From the NCBI GenBank assembly GCA_020137815.1, contig CM035360.1, positions 6,955,059 through 7,019,058 of the forward strand: a DNA stretch of 64,000 nt, written 5' to 3'. Below the pieces are notes generated by a model. It was not told where the DNA came from. It did no database searches and was given only the letters and a program-made list of their open reading frames with translations. Origin of the DNA: Hormiphora californensis (taxonomy: Eukaryota > Ctenophora > Tentaculata > Cydippida > Pleurobrachiidae). Shown here piece by piece: positions 1 through 12,093 of this stretch. Every line of letters starts with the position of its first letter. The first letter of the stretch is position 1. The translations under genes were made by a program, and so were the position numbers.

Positions 1-1218
1 CGACAAGAGGGATTTCCGGGACGTTCCCGTTCGGCTCTCAGCAACCACAACATCGAGGAGTCAACCATAATCTCATCCATTGCCCCCCATAATGCGACGT
101 TTCGCTCTTACCAAGAGATACCGGAAAAGATTGTCGCGTATCAGACAATCCGCTTTATGCATAATTAGTCGAAACTTGTCAGCAAATACCGGTTAGAGCC
201 CCAGGAGTAAGTTCTCTCCAAATTTTATACCATATTACAACCAGAGTTACTGCCCCTATATCGGCGCTAGGGAATAATAAGGATGCATCATGATATTCGG
301 GGCTACAGGCCTCACAGCCTGCCTGCTCTATAATAATAGACCGCCATTCACTGTGTAAGATGTGTCAATTCTCTGTAGCCGTAGATAACCCTAGTGCTAA
401 CTCACGTCCAACCCAAGAAATACGGAATACGACCATGATGAGAATCAAGGATTTGTATCACGGTAAGCACTTCTAAGACACGGACCCTATGAGAGTTGAC
501 TCCAGGGAGGATCGTTTTGCCGTGCGGCTAGACACACGTGATATGTAGAAAAGAGTAGCCAATGATTGATGTGGCTCGCTTGTGTCGAAAAAATGGGTCA
601 AACGTAACACTATGGAACTGGAGGAGAAAGAAAACTTCCGATAAATAGCAAGAGAGAGAGATCTGTGGTGAGAGAGGGAGGAGGGATAGATAGATGATAG
701 AAATGGAGAAGTGATTAAAGTTAGAGAGGATAGAATGAGAAGTAAGAAGATTGTCAGTAAAGACGGGTAAGGGGAGAGAAAAGCGAGGTGAGAGAGAGGA
801 ATGAGATTAGACAGACAGGTCAAGGGTAGAGAGAAGATGTTGTAACAAGAGTACAGCTACTGAGTATTACTAAAAGTGTAACACCCGGATCATCTAACAG
901 GGGTGCTGCTGCTGCAGTTCTGCAGTCTCTTTCTAGTTAGTAAACCATAGTGGGGTGATCTCTAGGGAGTTGAAGAGAGAGGAATACCCAGTTACTGGAA
1001 GAGAGAAACTAGGAGTAACTGGAAGATACAGAGATGGGGAAGAACAAGTGGAGGGATTTGTCTATTTTACAGCTAGATTCTGGAAATAATACAACGAAAG
1101 ATGCAAGAACCAAGAACAACACATCTTGAACAATGTCTGCTTCAGGGAAGCGTGAAACAGAAATCGTATTCTACTACTAACAATCTATGTCTCGGTAAAC
1201 AGATTGGCCTCCTCCTCA

Positions 1219-1272
<54 letters not shown>
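1219..1272. repeat. (CT)n microsatellite
   Basis: Nearly pure CT dinucleotide tract of about 50 bp, followed by further pyrimidine-rich DNA to about 1430. Confidence 0.9.
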
Positions 1273-1274
<2 letters not shown>

Positions 1275-1871
1275 ACATTAAAAGTGAGAATTACTCGCTG
1301 TAACTTTTGGACTGTAAATCTAGCGCTCAACGGTCCTCTCTCTCCTTCCTTATCCACCTTCCCTCCCTCCACCCACTCTCTCTCTCCTACTTTATCCTCC
1401 TTCCTCTCCCTCCACCCTCTCTCTCTTCTTCTTGGCAGGAGTTACCATTCCGATCGGATCGTAACTTTTTCCTAATTTGTATGCGGCCAGATCAGCACCT
1501 ATTCATTTATCCCCTCATGTTGATGTTGTTGCCTACTGTACTGTCTCACCTGCTCGCTGTATGATACTATTGCAATCCTGCAGCTTCCACAGGTATGTAC
1601 CTATATTTTATTATAGCCCTGATTCTTGCCACCTCTCCAGACCTAGGCAACGCGTTCTCCAGACCCTAGCAATCCTCCCACATTGACTCTTATCTCTCCA
1701 TCCCATGTCTCTTTCCCCCCTCAAGCTGGGGAACTGTTCTCCCCCCCCCCATTTCAATAGGATGCTTGGAAGAGGCTTGGAAGTGTCTAGTACTGGACCC
1801 AGCAGACACCTCACACTAGGTAGGAGAAGTTCTCTCGTGATTGGTGCAGTGTGACTCTATCTTTCCATGTG

Positions 1872-2310
1872 TGCTGAAAAGAAGAGTGAAGAGAGAAGAG
1901 AGGAGAGAGAGAGAGAGAAAAGTAGAAAGAGAGAGCCGAGAGAGACGAGAGCGGATAGCCATACAGAGAGAGACGGGAGAGAGAGAAGAGAGAGAGAGAT
2001 AAGAGAGAGAACGATGAGAGAGTGGGGAGAGAGATGAGAGAGATAGAGAGACTGAGAGAGTGAGAGAGATGAGAGAGAAGAGAGAGAGAGTGAGAGCACC
2101 GAGAACTGACGAGAGAGAGAGAGAGAAGAGAGAGAGAGAGGAGATCGAGAGAGAGGGATGAGAGCGCACGAGAGAGAAGAGAAGAGAGAGGACAGGACAG
2201 ACTCGGAGAGAGAGAGGAAAGAGTAGAGAGACAGGCAAAGACGAGAGAGTGAGAGATGACCGAGAGAGACGAGGAGAAGAGAGACGATACAGAGAAGAGG
2301 AGAGAGAGAT

Positions 2311-2356
<46 letters not shown>
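1872..2356. repeat. imperfect (GA)n purine tract
   Basis: About 480 bp of almost pure purine on the + strand, built of GA runs broken by short CGA/TGA interruptions, ending in a pure (GA)n block near 2315-2351. Long open frames on both strands come from this composition and are not genes. Confidence 0.9.
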
Positions 2357-2358
<2 letters not shown>

Positions 2359-3275
2359 AGAGATAGAGAAGAATTGGTCAAGACAGGATCTCCTATCCAA
2401 TTTCCCCTATTCTCTCCCGAATCCACACATCAGGTTGCATATTATATTCTCTCTTATCACTCCATCAATTGACCCCCCTGGGCTTATCGGTCAGATGAGG
2501 CATAGTGCCAGACTGGAAAGCCCGTGTCTAGGACCCAATACCCACAATGCATACTGAATCTCTTTGATGCTCTCTCCTTTTTCTATTCCTCCCTCCTTCT
2601 CTCTCCTTCTTTTTACATGTTTCTCTCAGAATTTTCCAGTCCCAAAGAAGAGTGATACGGACGATCGAAGATGGATATAACTCTCCAAAAATTGACAAAT
2701 ATGGAGAACACACAAGAAAACTCCGACAAATATCTTACCTTCTTTTCCACAATGCAATGCTGCAAAGAATCGGAATTATCACTTCTCCTTCTAGCATTGA
2801 TCCGCAGTGCGACATACAAAGAGCTACAGAGGGGAAATTTATGTGTTTTCGGTTTGTAATGTTTTAGGTAACTCAAAAATTGGTAATGGGAGAGGGATCA
2901 AAATGTTTTTCAAGGGGTCGGGGAGATAAACCCGATAGTGTTACCCAAGAGGCAGCCAAACCAAAAAGACGGTTTTTTTTTATTTTTAATGTTTTTTTTT
3001 TCTAAATAGCTTTTGGAAATGAATTAAGTGTTTGACAGAGTACATCTGATACTGTGCAAATAATATACTCTCGAACTCAATTATTACTCTCTCTCACGCT
3101 ACTCATGTCTTAAAATCTCTTAAATAACAATATGCGTATATTTCCCTCTCGTTCTCAAACTACAAAGCAAAAAAACAAATTAGACTTGCACGCTTATCAA
3201 ATCTAATATATCAACACACTATAAATAAACTAATTCTATGGGATAGAATGTAATAAAACTTTGTTAGAAAAAAAA

Positions 3276-3375
3276 NNNNNNNNNNNNNNNNNNNNNNNNN
3301 NNNNNNNNNNNNNNNNNNNNNNNNNNNNNNNNNNNNNNNNNNNNNNNNNNNNNNNNNNNNNNNNNNNNNNNNNNN
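3276..3375. other. assembly gap (100 N)
   Basis: Exactly 100 Ns, the usual placeholder for a gap of unknown size. The right flank (3376-3500) is unusual homopolymer-rich sequence (long C, G, A and T runs) and is probably low-quality contig edge. Confidence 0.98.
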
Positions 3376-3740
3376 AAAAACCAAAAACCCCCCCCCCCCC
3401 CCCCCCCCAAAAGGGGAAAAGGGGGGGAAAAAAAAAAATTTGATTTTTAATTTTTTTTTGATTTTAAAATTTTTTTTAAAAACCCCGGGTTTTAAAATAG
3501 GTCGGTGTTGGTGGAGTGTTTAATTGGCCGGCATCTATCACTTGTGGTCTCGCTCATCTCTTCATCTTCTCACTAAAAGATTAAAACGCCAGTTTACACG
3601 GGAATTGCATGCAACTATAATAGTACTGCAGCTAGTAGGGGAGGGGAAGGAAAGAAGGGTTCTCTCTATACGTCTGAGACGAAGAGGCATGATCAGTAAG
3701 AGCAGTATCTGAGTAGCAGAGAGAACGACCTCTCACTCTC

Positions 3741-3823
<83 letters not shown>
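3741..3823. repeat. (CT)n microsatellite
   Basis: About 80 bp of pure CT dinucleotide. Confidence 0.95.
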
Positions 3824-5080
3824 GGGCTGCAGCACGCGTGCACTTGTGCTTTAATTTTTTACACTGATTGGTCACTCATTCTCCTCACGTGATCAGACCA
3901 GGTATAATTGGGAGCTTGGTTAAAACCTTGCACGTGGGGTATAGGGGAAACCTCTCAAGGGGGTCAAAAGAGAGAGATAGAGGGTGAAAAGAGAGAGAAG
4001 GAGAGAAGGAGGTGTTGTTGTTGGGGGTTAAATCTGTGTCCACCCAATTAAGGGCACTGAGCACGACACTAAACCAAGTTCCGCCTCTTTCCCCGTCTCA
4101 CAGTACACTTCCTCCCCCCTTTTTTTACTATCTCTCTCACGCCCTTTCTATATTATTTATCACGCCCCGTTTTAACAACACTAATTTTCCACCAGGTCCA
4201 TTTGAGCGTGGCAAGGAGTTAAAGATAATTAATGTTTTGACGGACATTAAAAAAGGTCTTCTGTGACAAAAGTAGGACTTCCAGTCTGAATTTGATAATG
4301 AGGAATTTTCCAAGACCTGTATCAAGGCGGCAGAACATGGCCGTCCAGAGATCTCTCTGATCGCTCTGATAATATCTTGTTTTCTCTATAGTCACGTGCC
4401 CGCCTCGTATAGGAGGAGGAGGCTGCTATTATGAAGAGAGAGTGATGATATGTGTCGAGATGTGCAAAGCAACATTTGTTGAAGGACCAATGATTGTATA
4501 ATATCTCTTTAATTACAGCATTTGTAAGGGCTTTAACAAGCTCCCTGACAGACTATCGGAAACACACTTTGAAACTGTGGGATATATCTCGCAGTAATAT
4601 CAATATCTAGATATACTTAGCTAAAGCTTTAAAGTATCAATAATTTAGCGAACTGGAGCAGCAAATTGAGCTGAGCTCTCAACCGAATTTAAGAGTGAAC
4701 ATTCGTATTTCGTGAACATTGAACAATGACGACTGAAATTATTTGTATGAATTTAACTATAACTGAATTGATATTCAAGCTGTGTATTTAATCTGATTTC
4801 AGATATTTGTTTCGAACAATGTTCGCTCCTTATTATTTTGAGAGTTTCTATTTATCCAAATGAAATCGAGTTGTCCATCGCATCCCCCGACCTCATATGT
4901 TACCGGTATGCCACAACAATTGAGGATGACGGTTGATTCAGCCAGAAACCTTTGGAGCCGCTAAAGCTCCCCACGTTTCACACCGCTTGTGCAACCATGC
5001 GGGTGCCATGTGGTTCCGAAAGCGCGCAAGAGTGCTCACGAAGCAGCTTTCCTTCGAAAGTGATGTCGCACTCGATTTTG
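3824..5080. other. gene-free stretch
   Basis: AT-rich to mixed DNA with no exon or transposon I can recognise. The last few hundred bases may be the 5' flank of the broken ORF1-like element that follows. Confidence 0.5.
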
Positions 5081-5087
5081 TTAGTAC

Positions 5088-6052
5088 GCGCAAAACAAAG
5101 TCTTCGCCGCGCATTCAAAAATCTCGCGCGCGCTCTCTCTCAATATTGAGCGGCTGCATTGGGCTGATGTTCCCGAACAGATTAGTATCACACCCGAGAA
5201 CGTTAGTCAGTGCTATAATTCTATCAAATATGCACCTGCGAGGGCGTTTACCCCTGATTGCTCAAACCCACCCGAAAATCACATGGGGACACTCTTCAAA
5301 CATTGTCTTAAGGACCTAACTCCAAATCAAGTTATTGATGTCACCACTCGTCTCTTTCTGTCCAGTGCTAAACTTGCGCAAGCAGCCATGAACAATTTGA
5401 ACACAGTAATCACTGCAGAGAAACTCGAGAAGCAACTCTCTACGTGCAAAGAAGAGCTTGAACGAAATCGTGTGTTGGTCATTGAACTGCAACAAACGGT
5501 CATAAATGTACAGAAGGAACAACTGAACTCAGTAGAAACGTCAGTGCAGAAGGTGAAAGCCTACTCGACAGTCCTGGCTCAAAACTTTGCTGCAGCCTCC
5601 CCTGTGGCGAAAAAGCTGCCAACTCCTCCTAAGCCACCAACTTCTAATCCTCCTGCTACAGTAGTAGCCCAGGCTAACCGAGAGAAGAACTTGGTAATAT
5701 TTGGGCTCCCAGAAACAACTGAGAATGGTGCTAGAGCCAATCTGGATGAGCTATTTGAAATATTGAACGAGAAACCGAAAGTTGCCAACATGAAACGTAT
5801 CGGTGAGAAAACGAGGAACGCCCTAGGCCGCTCTTAGTATCTCTTGAGAATAGAGCAACCCTTTTGGCGTTGCTGAAGAAGGCACGGCAGCTAAAAGAAT
5901 CCAAAAAACACTCTACCGTATATCTGTCGCCGGATCTTAACCCCTCCCAACTAAAGGAGCGAAAAGCTCTGCTAGCCACCTTGAAACGGGTTCGTACAGA
6001 TGATCCAGGTGGCAATTATTACATCAGAAACAATGTGATCCAAGTCGGATAG
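5088..6052 (+). pseudogene. LINE ORF1-like protein, frameshifted copy
   Basis: The protein has a coiled-coil-like middle part (residues about 40-95 of the 5283 frame), a Pro-rich linker, then a segment resembling the RRM-like and C-terminal domains of non-LTR retrotransposon ORF1 proteins, with NLVIFGLPE near 5690 and RIGEKT near 5800. The frame breaks at about 5817-5830. The C-terminal part resumes in another frame at 5864-6052 (LLALLKKARQLKES, then DLNPSQLKERKALLATLK). The open frame extends upstream of the ATG at 5283 to about 5088 without a stop, so the true N-terminus is uncertain. No endonuclease or reverse transcriptase follows. Instead a 3' flank ends in a (CATTTT)n-like tail at 6214-6245. 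It is a relative of the intact copy at 6540-7502. The family call comes from motif similarity. Confidence 0.7.
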
Positions 6053-6448
6053 CGAACTGAACCTTATCGGACTGTTTCTATATGTTACCCCGCTTTAGGT
6101 AACTGCCGATGCTTTAAGCCTCTCGGCCTTGTAGGATTTATATACTTAACTATATAGGTCTATAGTGTAAGAGCGGGAAGAGTCTGTTAATGACTCTAAT
6201 ATAAATTGTGATGTTCATTTTCATTTTTCATTTTCATTTTCATTCACTCTGGTTTTGTGAATGTACAAATCTATCAACTCTCTATTCACAGGATATCACA
6301 TCACAATGTTGCCAAAAGGGATTTGAAGTCTTATCGTTCACTATCATACTCTGCAAGACACAAATACACCATTTTTCAAGACCAAGCTCAACATTACCTG
6401 ATTAAGACCTCATCTTTTCCATGACGGGCACACCTTTTGACCTTTCAA

Positions 6449-7626
6449 GTCTCAAACTTTTCAACACTACTTTAAACAAATTAATTTGAGTTTCAGCAAC
6501 ATGGCGATGTAACGGCCCCAAAGGGCAGAACGTAAGATAATGGCAGACGAACAACGAGAATTGGACTTTGCTGTAAGACGGATTCTGACGCTGGCCAAAA
6601 GTGGAGAGAGCTCTGTCGCTGGCAATGTCTTAAAAAAGTGCAGGAGCAGTCCAGATTTCAACGATGCTGAAATACCGTCATCAGTTAAAATCAACTCTGT
6701 ACACACGAAATATGAGCTAAAGCAACTGATTGAAGAAATGAGCTTTGCAACGTTTATTGTTCTAAAACACTTTGAGCGTCATATCTTTGCCGAGAAATCC
6801 CCTGAGATGGTACTCAAAGAGGAGCGAGATGAACTCAAAGAGGAGCGAGATGAACTGTTGAGAAAATCTCTCGAGCTGCAGGAGCAGGAGGAGAAGTTGA
6901 AAGTGGAGTGTGATGATCTTTTGAGAAGAACTGTCAAGTTACAAGAGCAGGTTATTGAGCTTCAGGGCGAGCAACTGAATCGAGTTACCGAGACGGTACA
7001 GAAAGATTTGCGTACTTTCTCTGCAGTCGTCACACAGAATTGTAAGACTGCGTTTGCATCGAAAAAGATCCAGAAAGCCGTGGAAAAGGTCACGCACAAG
7101 CCAGTTGATACCGGCCCAGACAGATCGAAAAATCTGATGGTGTTTGGTCTACCGAAATGTGAGGATGAAACTGAATCTGTGTTAAAGGGTGAAGTGGAAA
7201 ATGTTTTTGCTGAGCTAGGCGAGAAACCGACCATAGAAGCTAGAAGGGTGGGTTTGAAACGGGGAGGAAGGGAGAGACCAGTGATTGTGAAGCTACAGAG
7301 TAGGGAAATGCTGCTAAGCCTTCTCCAGAAGGCAAAGCAGCTAAAACAGTTAGAATCGTACTGCGGTGTATATCTTGCAAGGGATATGTCCTTCGCAGAG
7401 AGAAGTGAGAGGAGAGAACTCCACCAAACGTTGAAGGAGTTGAGGGACTCGAATCCTGGAGGCCAATTCCGGGTACGGAGGGGGGTGATAGACTTTTCAT
7501 AATGGGTATCTTCAATGAACTTTAATATCTATCGGTAACCCGTATTTGCCCACAAAAAAGGGGCTTATTTATACAATTAAATTGTGTAAATTATATAGAT
7601 TTAATAATAATAATAATAAAAATAAC
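6449..7626 (+). mobile_element. ORF1-only (HAL1-like) non-LTR element
   Basis: The unit contains one ORF (6540-7502) and a short 3' flank ending in a (TAA)n-type tail (7601-7626). Its first 45 nt (6449-6493) match, with one mismatch, the 5' end of the full-length LINE at 54151-54195 on the other strand. No endonuclease/RT ORF is present. Boundaries are inferred from the shared 5' end and the tail; I found no clear target-site duplication. Confidence 0.6.
6540..7502 (+). CDS. LINE ORF1-like protein (coiled coil plus RRM-like)
   Basis: An intact 320-residue ORF. Residues about 85-150 form a Glu/Lys/Leu-rich coiled coil with repeated EERDEL and LQEQ segments. Residues about 195-265 carry NLMVFGLPK and RRVGLKRGG, the RRM-like core of retroelement ORF1 proteins. 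The C-terminus (LLQKAKQLKQL, RSERRELHQTLKELRD) matches the family's basic C-terminal domain. By family knowledge such proteins bind RNA as multimers and act as chaperones in retrotransposition. There is no zinc knuckle, unlike ORF1 of the LINE at 49.5-54.2 kb. No spliced host gene surrounds it. Host domestication is possible but unsupported. Confidence 0.75.
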   Translation: MADEQRELDFAVRRILTLAKSGESSVAGNVLKKCRSSPDFNDAEIPSSVKINSVHTKYELKQLIEEMSFATFIVLKHFERHIFAEKSPEMVLKEERDELKEERDELLRKSLELQEQEEKLKVECDDLLRRTVKLQEQVIELQGEQLNRVTETVQKDLRTFSAVVTQNCKTAFASKKIQKAVEKVTHKPVDTGPDRSKNLMVFGLPKCEDETESVLKGEVENVFAELGEKPTIEARRVGLKRGGRERPVIVKLQSREMLLSLLQKAKQLKQLESYCGVYLARDMSFAERSERRELHQTLKELRDSNPGGQFRVRRGVIDFS

Positions 7627-7999
7627 AAGTTCCTTATTGAGACTGGTGTAGTAATTTTTTACGTTGAGATCTATGGCCTCTGTTGCGCTATATTTTTGTA
7701 GACTTTTGTATGATTCTATCTTGTGGATATTCAGTGTTCAGTTTATGCTGTTTTGATTAACTTATTAACTATTTATTAATTATATTTGACAGTTTATGCT
7801 GTTTTTTAATTAACTTATTAACTATGTATTTAATTATATGACAACGAGGACTTTCGGAAGGACATTGATACGAAGATGCGCTTTAGAAAGCGAGTTTTGA
7901 TCGAAAGGACGCTTTAGTATAAGTCGATCGAGATAAACACTTTTCGCTCAAAAGCGATTTAAATATGTTAAATGTTATTGTTATTGTTATTGTTAATTT

Positions 8000-8131
8000 T
8001 CCCGCGGTCGTTGCTCCACCCCTGATGAGACTTGAGATTTTGAGGTTTGGAAGAACTCGAAATGATCTTCCTAACCTCAAAATTTAATTTCTCTATCTCA
8101 TCATGGTGTGGAGCAATGACCGTGGGAAATT
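8000..8131. repeat. short inverted-repeat element (MITE-like)
   Basis: Arms of about 30 bp (8000-8029 and 8098-8131) both contain GGTCGTTGCTCCA-like sequence in opposite orientation, with a short second inverted repeat (GGTTTGGAAGA / TCTTCCTAACC) inside. Confidence 0.6.
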
Positions 8132-8237
8132 TCACCAGGGGTGTAGCCTACACCGTGTAGGAATGAATTTCAAAGACCAAAGTGGAGGGGCGAAGTCACG
8201 TGACAAATTAAAGCGCTGGTCAGGCTGACCAGAAAAA

Positions 8238-8278
8238 AAAAATTCCGGGCGCTGACCAGGTCAGCGCCCGGAATTTTT
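8238..8278. repeat. perfect 20-1-20 palindrome
   Basis: Twenty bases, a single A at 8258, then the exact reverse complement of the twenty bases (arm core TTCCGGGCGCTGACC). It lies about 200 bp upstream of the LRP2BP-like start codon. Its role is unknown. Geometry matches the palindrome at 19770-19810. Confidence 0.9.
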
Positions 8279-8474
8279 GGAGGCCGTCTCTACAAGGGTT
8301 GAGAGGGTTGGAACCATAGTTTCCTTTCCCCGGCCTGGCGATTTAGTCACCTGTACCAGCACATACGAAAAATTTCACAAAAACCAAAAGAGGGCTATTG
8401 TTGCTTGGGTTTTCCTCGAGTCACATTTGGGCTTCGTAAAATAATCCAAACTATTGTTACTGTTTTTTATAGTG

Positions 8475-11400
8475 ATGGCCGAGGTGGAGAAACCAGTGAC
8501 CCTGGCCAGTGATCGGGCTGTGCCCGACAGCTCAGGCGCTGGTGAGAGCAGGGTAACAACAGTCGATGAGATCGGCATGGATAAAATCAGAACATTGGCA
8601 GAACAAGGCCACACTAAGAGTCAGTTCAAGTAAGTGGTCATATACCCCAACTGTTACTATTCCTTAGAACAGGAAAGCTGTGTCGTGTCACGTCTGAGTC
8701 TGGATTTAGTTATTTGATACGTACTTGGCAAATGTTCAGTGAATTACCCCTTCCCACAGATTGGGAATGTACCATTTCAAGAGAGAAGAACACGATAAAG
8801 CGATATCATGGCTGACTAGTGCGAGTAAAATGGGTGATATGCAGGCGTTATTTCAACTTGCTATCATGCATTATGACGGTATTGGAACTCTCGCTAATCT
8901 CGTAAGTTCAGGAATAGGCATTGATAGCACATTGATAGCACCCAGGATTTAAATATACTAGCAAACCCGTTCGCCCCACGGGCGAATTTCGGTGAAATGG
9001 TAGCTGGATTAGGGAACACTGAAATATGATCCCTCGCCTTTTCTCTCTCTCTCTTTCTCTCCCTTCTATGTATGTCATTTGACCCCTCAAGTTCTCCAGC
9101 ACTTGTGATACGTGATACCTACGAATCACATCGTCACACTGACGGATCACGTCGTCACATTAACGGATCACGTCGTCACATTAACGGATCACGTCGTCAC
9201 ACTGACGGATCACGTCGTCACATTGGCGATAGGGTGTCACATTTCCGTGCAAATTTGCATTAGATATAGTTAGATGTATACAAAAACTTATTTTGTTTTT
9301 TAGACGAAAGGAGTAGAACTGCTAAAGATGGTGGTTGATAATGGGGATCCAGCATTTCAGTTTCTAATCCCCCACGCTCAGTACAACTTGGGAATGGCTG
9401 CTTTCATGGTAAGACATCCCCTTGTCGGTCGATCTTTTACTCTCGTCCCATCTTGTGCATTGTGCAGTGAGACATCCCATATTCACATCAGTTTCTCTCT
9501 CTATCTCTCTCTCTCCCTCTTTCTCTCTCCCTCTGTCTCCCTCTCTCTCTCCCTCTCTCACCCTGTTTATCTCTCTTCATCTCACTCTCTGGTATTCAGT
9601 TTTCCGGGTCACAGTTATCCCTACAGCCCCAGGATTATGTAAACACTCTCTGAACTCCTCCTTCCTAGAAAATTACATTTGTGATTTGTTACTAGCTGGG
9701 AGAGGGAGCCGGTAGAGTAGTGTACATTATACAGCAACATAGGTTTATTATAGTAGTATATTAGGTTTATTATATTAGTATTTATCATATTAGTATATTG
9801 GCCAGTGTATAATGTGAAACCATTTATGTGTGGTTCAGTCAGTTACGTTACCAGTTAAAGTAAGAGTGGCGTGCCGTGTTTTCTCACAAAACTTAGTGGA
9901 TGAACGGGGAGTACCACCAGGACCATTGGTACGGTATCGAAAATTTCCAATTCTGTCTCGTTCATTAGTTATGACGTAATATGTTCATTATTTCGACTTT
10001 TATAAAATTGCTCTACAGAAAAATCTGTGCATTGTGGATTGAAATGGATGCTTGCATCGTGTTCAGCGTCAAAAAATAGCCGGGGTACCAAATTTTGGTG
10101 TCTCTACCTTGTCTGTGACGCGAGATATCGACAAATATCAAAAACGACCAAAGTGAGAGAAAGAGAGTTTGTTACAAGTGGGTGGCGCGCACAAACAACT
10201 AGCACCCAAAGATAACAAACTCTCTTTCTCCCATTTTTGATCGTTTTTGATAATTGTCGATATCTCGCGTCACAGACAAGGTAGAGACACCAAAATTTGG
10301 TACCCCGGCTATTTTTTGACGCTGAACACGATGCAAGCATCCATTTCAATCCACAATGTACAGATTTTTCTGTAGAGCAATTTTATGAAAGTTGAAATAA
10401 TGAACATATTACGTCATAACTAATGAACGAAACAGAATTGGAAATTTTCGATACCGTACCAATGGTCCTGGTGGTACTCCCCGTTCATCCACTAAGTTTT
10501 GTGAGAAAACACGGCGCACCACTCTTACTTTAAAGGTCATCTGATCTGAGATATCCTTCATTTTAATTCTTAAACAAATGAATATTTTCCGAACCGTCTG
10601 GCCGCTGGCGGTGTTGACCTTATCTTGCAGGCTCTCAATAGTTTAGCAAGGTGTCGCATGACAGCAATGATTGTATGACTTGTTAAAATCACTCCCATTT
10701 TCCCCTACAGGGTTACGGAATGCCTCAAAATGATGACTTGGCTGAACACTATTGGCTACAAGCAGGTACATGTCTAGGCATTCCTAATTCCTTCCAAACA
10801 GTCTCCATATCTCCCTTTGTTCAGTCACAGTCTCTAGCGAAACTGTTCGTATTACCCACTTCCCAGTCACACTTTCAAAATACAACCCCCCCCCCCCCAC
10901 AGGTAAAGAGGGTGACCCGGATGGCAGTATAGCTGCCCAATCCCAACTAGGCATGTTCTACACCAGGCGAGATACTAAGGACCTGAAGAAGGCTTTCTAT
11001 TGGCACTACTTTGCTGCTGAGAATGGAAATCTAGAGAGCAAAGGTACAAATAACATGTACCAATTCTCAATTTCATCCTAATGCTAGCTTCCAAGTTCCA
11101 AACAATATTTCATTTTTGCAGTTGTTGTTGCCGTAAATGAGAGACACAGTGTACTAACACACCCCCGTTTATTCCTCTGTCTAACTCATCCCTCTCTCTC
11201 GCTAGGTGCACTTGGAGTAATGTACTACACAGGAGGTGGTACTGACGCTGACAGAGAACTGGCATTCAAGTGTCTGTGCGAGGCCAGTGAGAGGGGCTCC
11301 CTATACGCTCAGGGGAACCTCGTTGTCTACTACTACGAGAGCCGTCTCTTTACTCGAGCTGCACATTGTGCATGGAGGTAGCCTACCTCTAAGGAAATTT

Positions 11401-12093
11401 AAGGGGAAATACTTGTTGAGCGGGGATGATTGTGATAGTTAAATTCAGTCTAAACTAGATTTAAATCTTCCCATCCCCCAGTATCGCTCAGACAGAGGAT
11501 GTGAAAGCAGCAGCTGAGAAGATTGGGTTGTTGTTAGCCTTTGTTCGAAGAGGTGTCGCACTTGGGTGTTTTTATTACGCCCGATGTCTCCAGACGGGAC
11601 GAGGCGTCCAGAAAAACGAATCCGAGGCAGTTCAGTACTTCAAAAAGGTAACATATTTTCAATATCTTGACTGTCCTCGGTCTAAGTGTAAAACCTGTTA
11701 GCAGGGAATTCAGATTCGGAACATCTTGTGCAGACATTTCGAATATGAATTCCGTATCATGCTTGTTATTGTGTGTATTTGTGGGGCACGTCTGTCCCAG
11801 CATTTCAGCTACATGTCAGGAGGGCGCGGAGTCTCGCTAACATTGGGACACTCCAACTCTCTTCGTCTGTAAGCGCGCGCCACTGCGCGTCCCGGCAACA
11901 CAAGGCAGACAAACCAGCTGCCTTGAAATTGAAGATGGTTTCATGTTGGAAAGGCAAGGGGGAAACCGAGGACCAATTTCCAATTAAGATAAAGGTGTCA
12001 AGTTTCTCACATTTTTTTGTTTTACAGGCGATTGAAGCTTGTCCCTTAACGGCATCTGAGTTGCAACAGAAATTGAAGAATGATGAACTGTGA
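8475..12093 (+). CDS. LRP2BP: LRP2-binding-protein-like Sel1-repeat protein
   Basis: Eight GT-AG exons join in frame: 8475-8629, 8760-8901, 9304-9408, 10711-10765, 10903-11043, 11206-11377, 11482-11647, 12028-12093; 333 residues plus stop, against about 347 in human LRP2BP. Sel1/TPR-type helical repeats run through the protein: LGMYHFKREEHDKAISWL (about 52-69), LAIMHYDGIGT, YNLGMAAF, LGMFYTRRDTKDLKKAFYWH, LGVMYYTGGGTDADRELAF, then the end motif YYARCLQTGRGVQKNESEA. The blocks KAFYWH, NGNLES, GALGVMYY and YAQGNLV follow vertebrate LRP2BP closely. In vertebrates the protein is a cytoplasmic scaffold described as binding the megalin (LRP2) tail; that role here is inferred. The start is the first in-frame ATG of exon 1. 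Intron 2 has a minisatellite and intron 3 a fold-back element. Confidence 0.9.
9121..9226. repeat. 21-bp minisatellite, about 5 copies
   Basis: Tandem copies of a 21-bp unit containing GGATCACGTCGTCACA, in intron 2 of the LRP2BP-like gene. The overlapping open frame is a repeat translation, not a gene. Confidence 0.9.
9855..10533. mobile_element. fold-back element with ~320-bp arms
   Basis: Nearly perfect inverted repeat. It begins TTAAAGTAAGAGTGG and ends in the reverse complement (CCACTCTTACTTTAA), with a short unique centre near 10175-10215. The terminal TTAA on each side could be a TTAA target site. It sits in intron 3 of the LRP2BP-like gene and has no transposase ORF. Confidence 0.85.

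Larger units (their letters stand above)
1..3275. other. gene-free region with simple repeats
   Basis: I see no coding exon here. The open frames over 600-850, 1100-1560 and 1816-2430 are translations of CT/GA-rich low-complexity DNA and carry no recognisable domain. The stretch ends at the assembly gap. Confidence 0.7.
7627..8474. other. intergenic, 5' flank of the LRP2BP-like gene
   Basis: No coding exon is seen. It holds AT-rich repeats near 7740-7840, an inverted-repeat MITE at 8000-8131 and a perfect palindrome at 8238-8278. The promoter of the downstream gene must lie here, but I cannot assign elements. Confidence 0.6.

Noticed and set aside
1142-2426. Several 60-190-codon ORFs rich in Ser/Leu or Arg/Glu
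   Set aside because: Products of CT/GA repeats; the same applies to ORFs at 3632-3875, 24182-25110 and 27352-27824.
4933-5319. 128-codon ORF just upstream of the ORF1-like pseudogene
   Set aside because: Shadow frame over the 5' part of the broken ORF1-like element; no recognisable domain.
9072-9263. 63-codon ORF with GSRRHINGSRRH repeats
   Set aside because: Translation of the 21-bp minisatellite in an LRP2BP-like intron.
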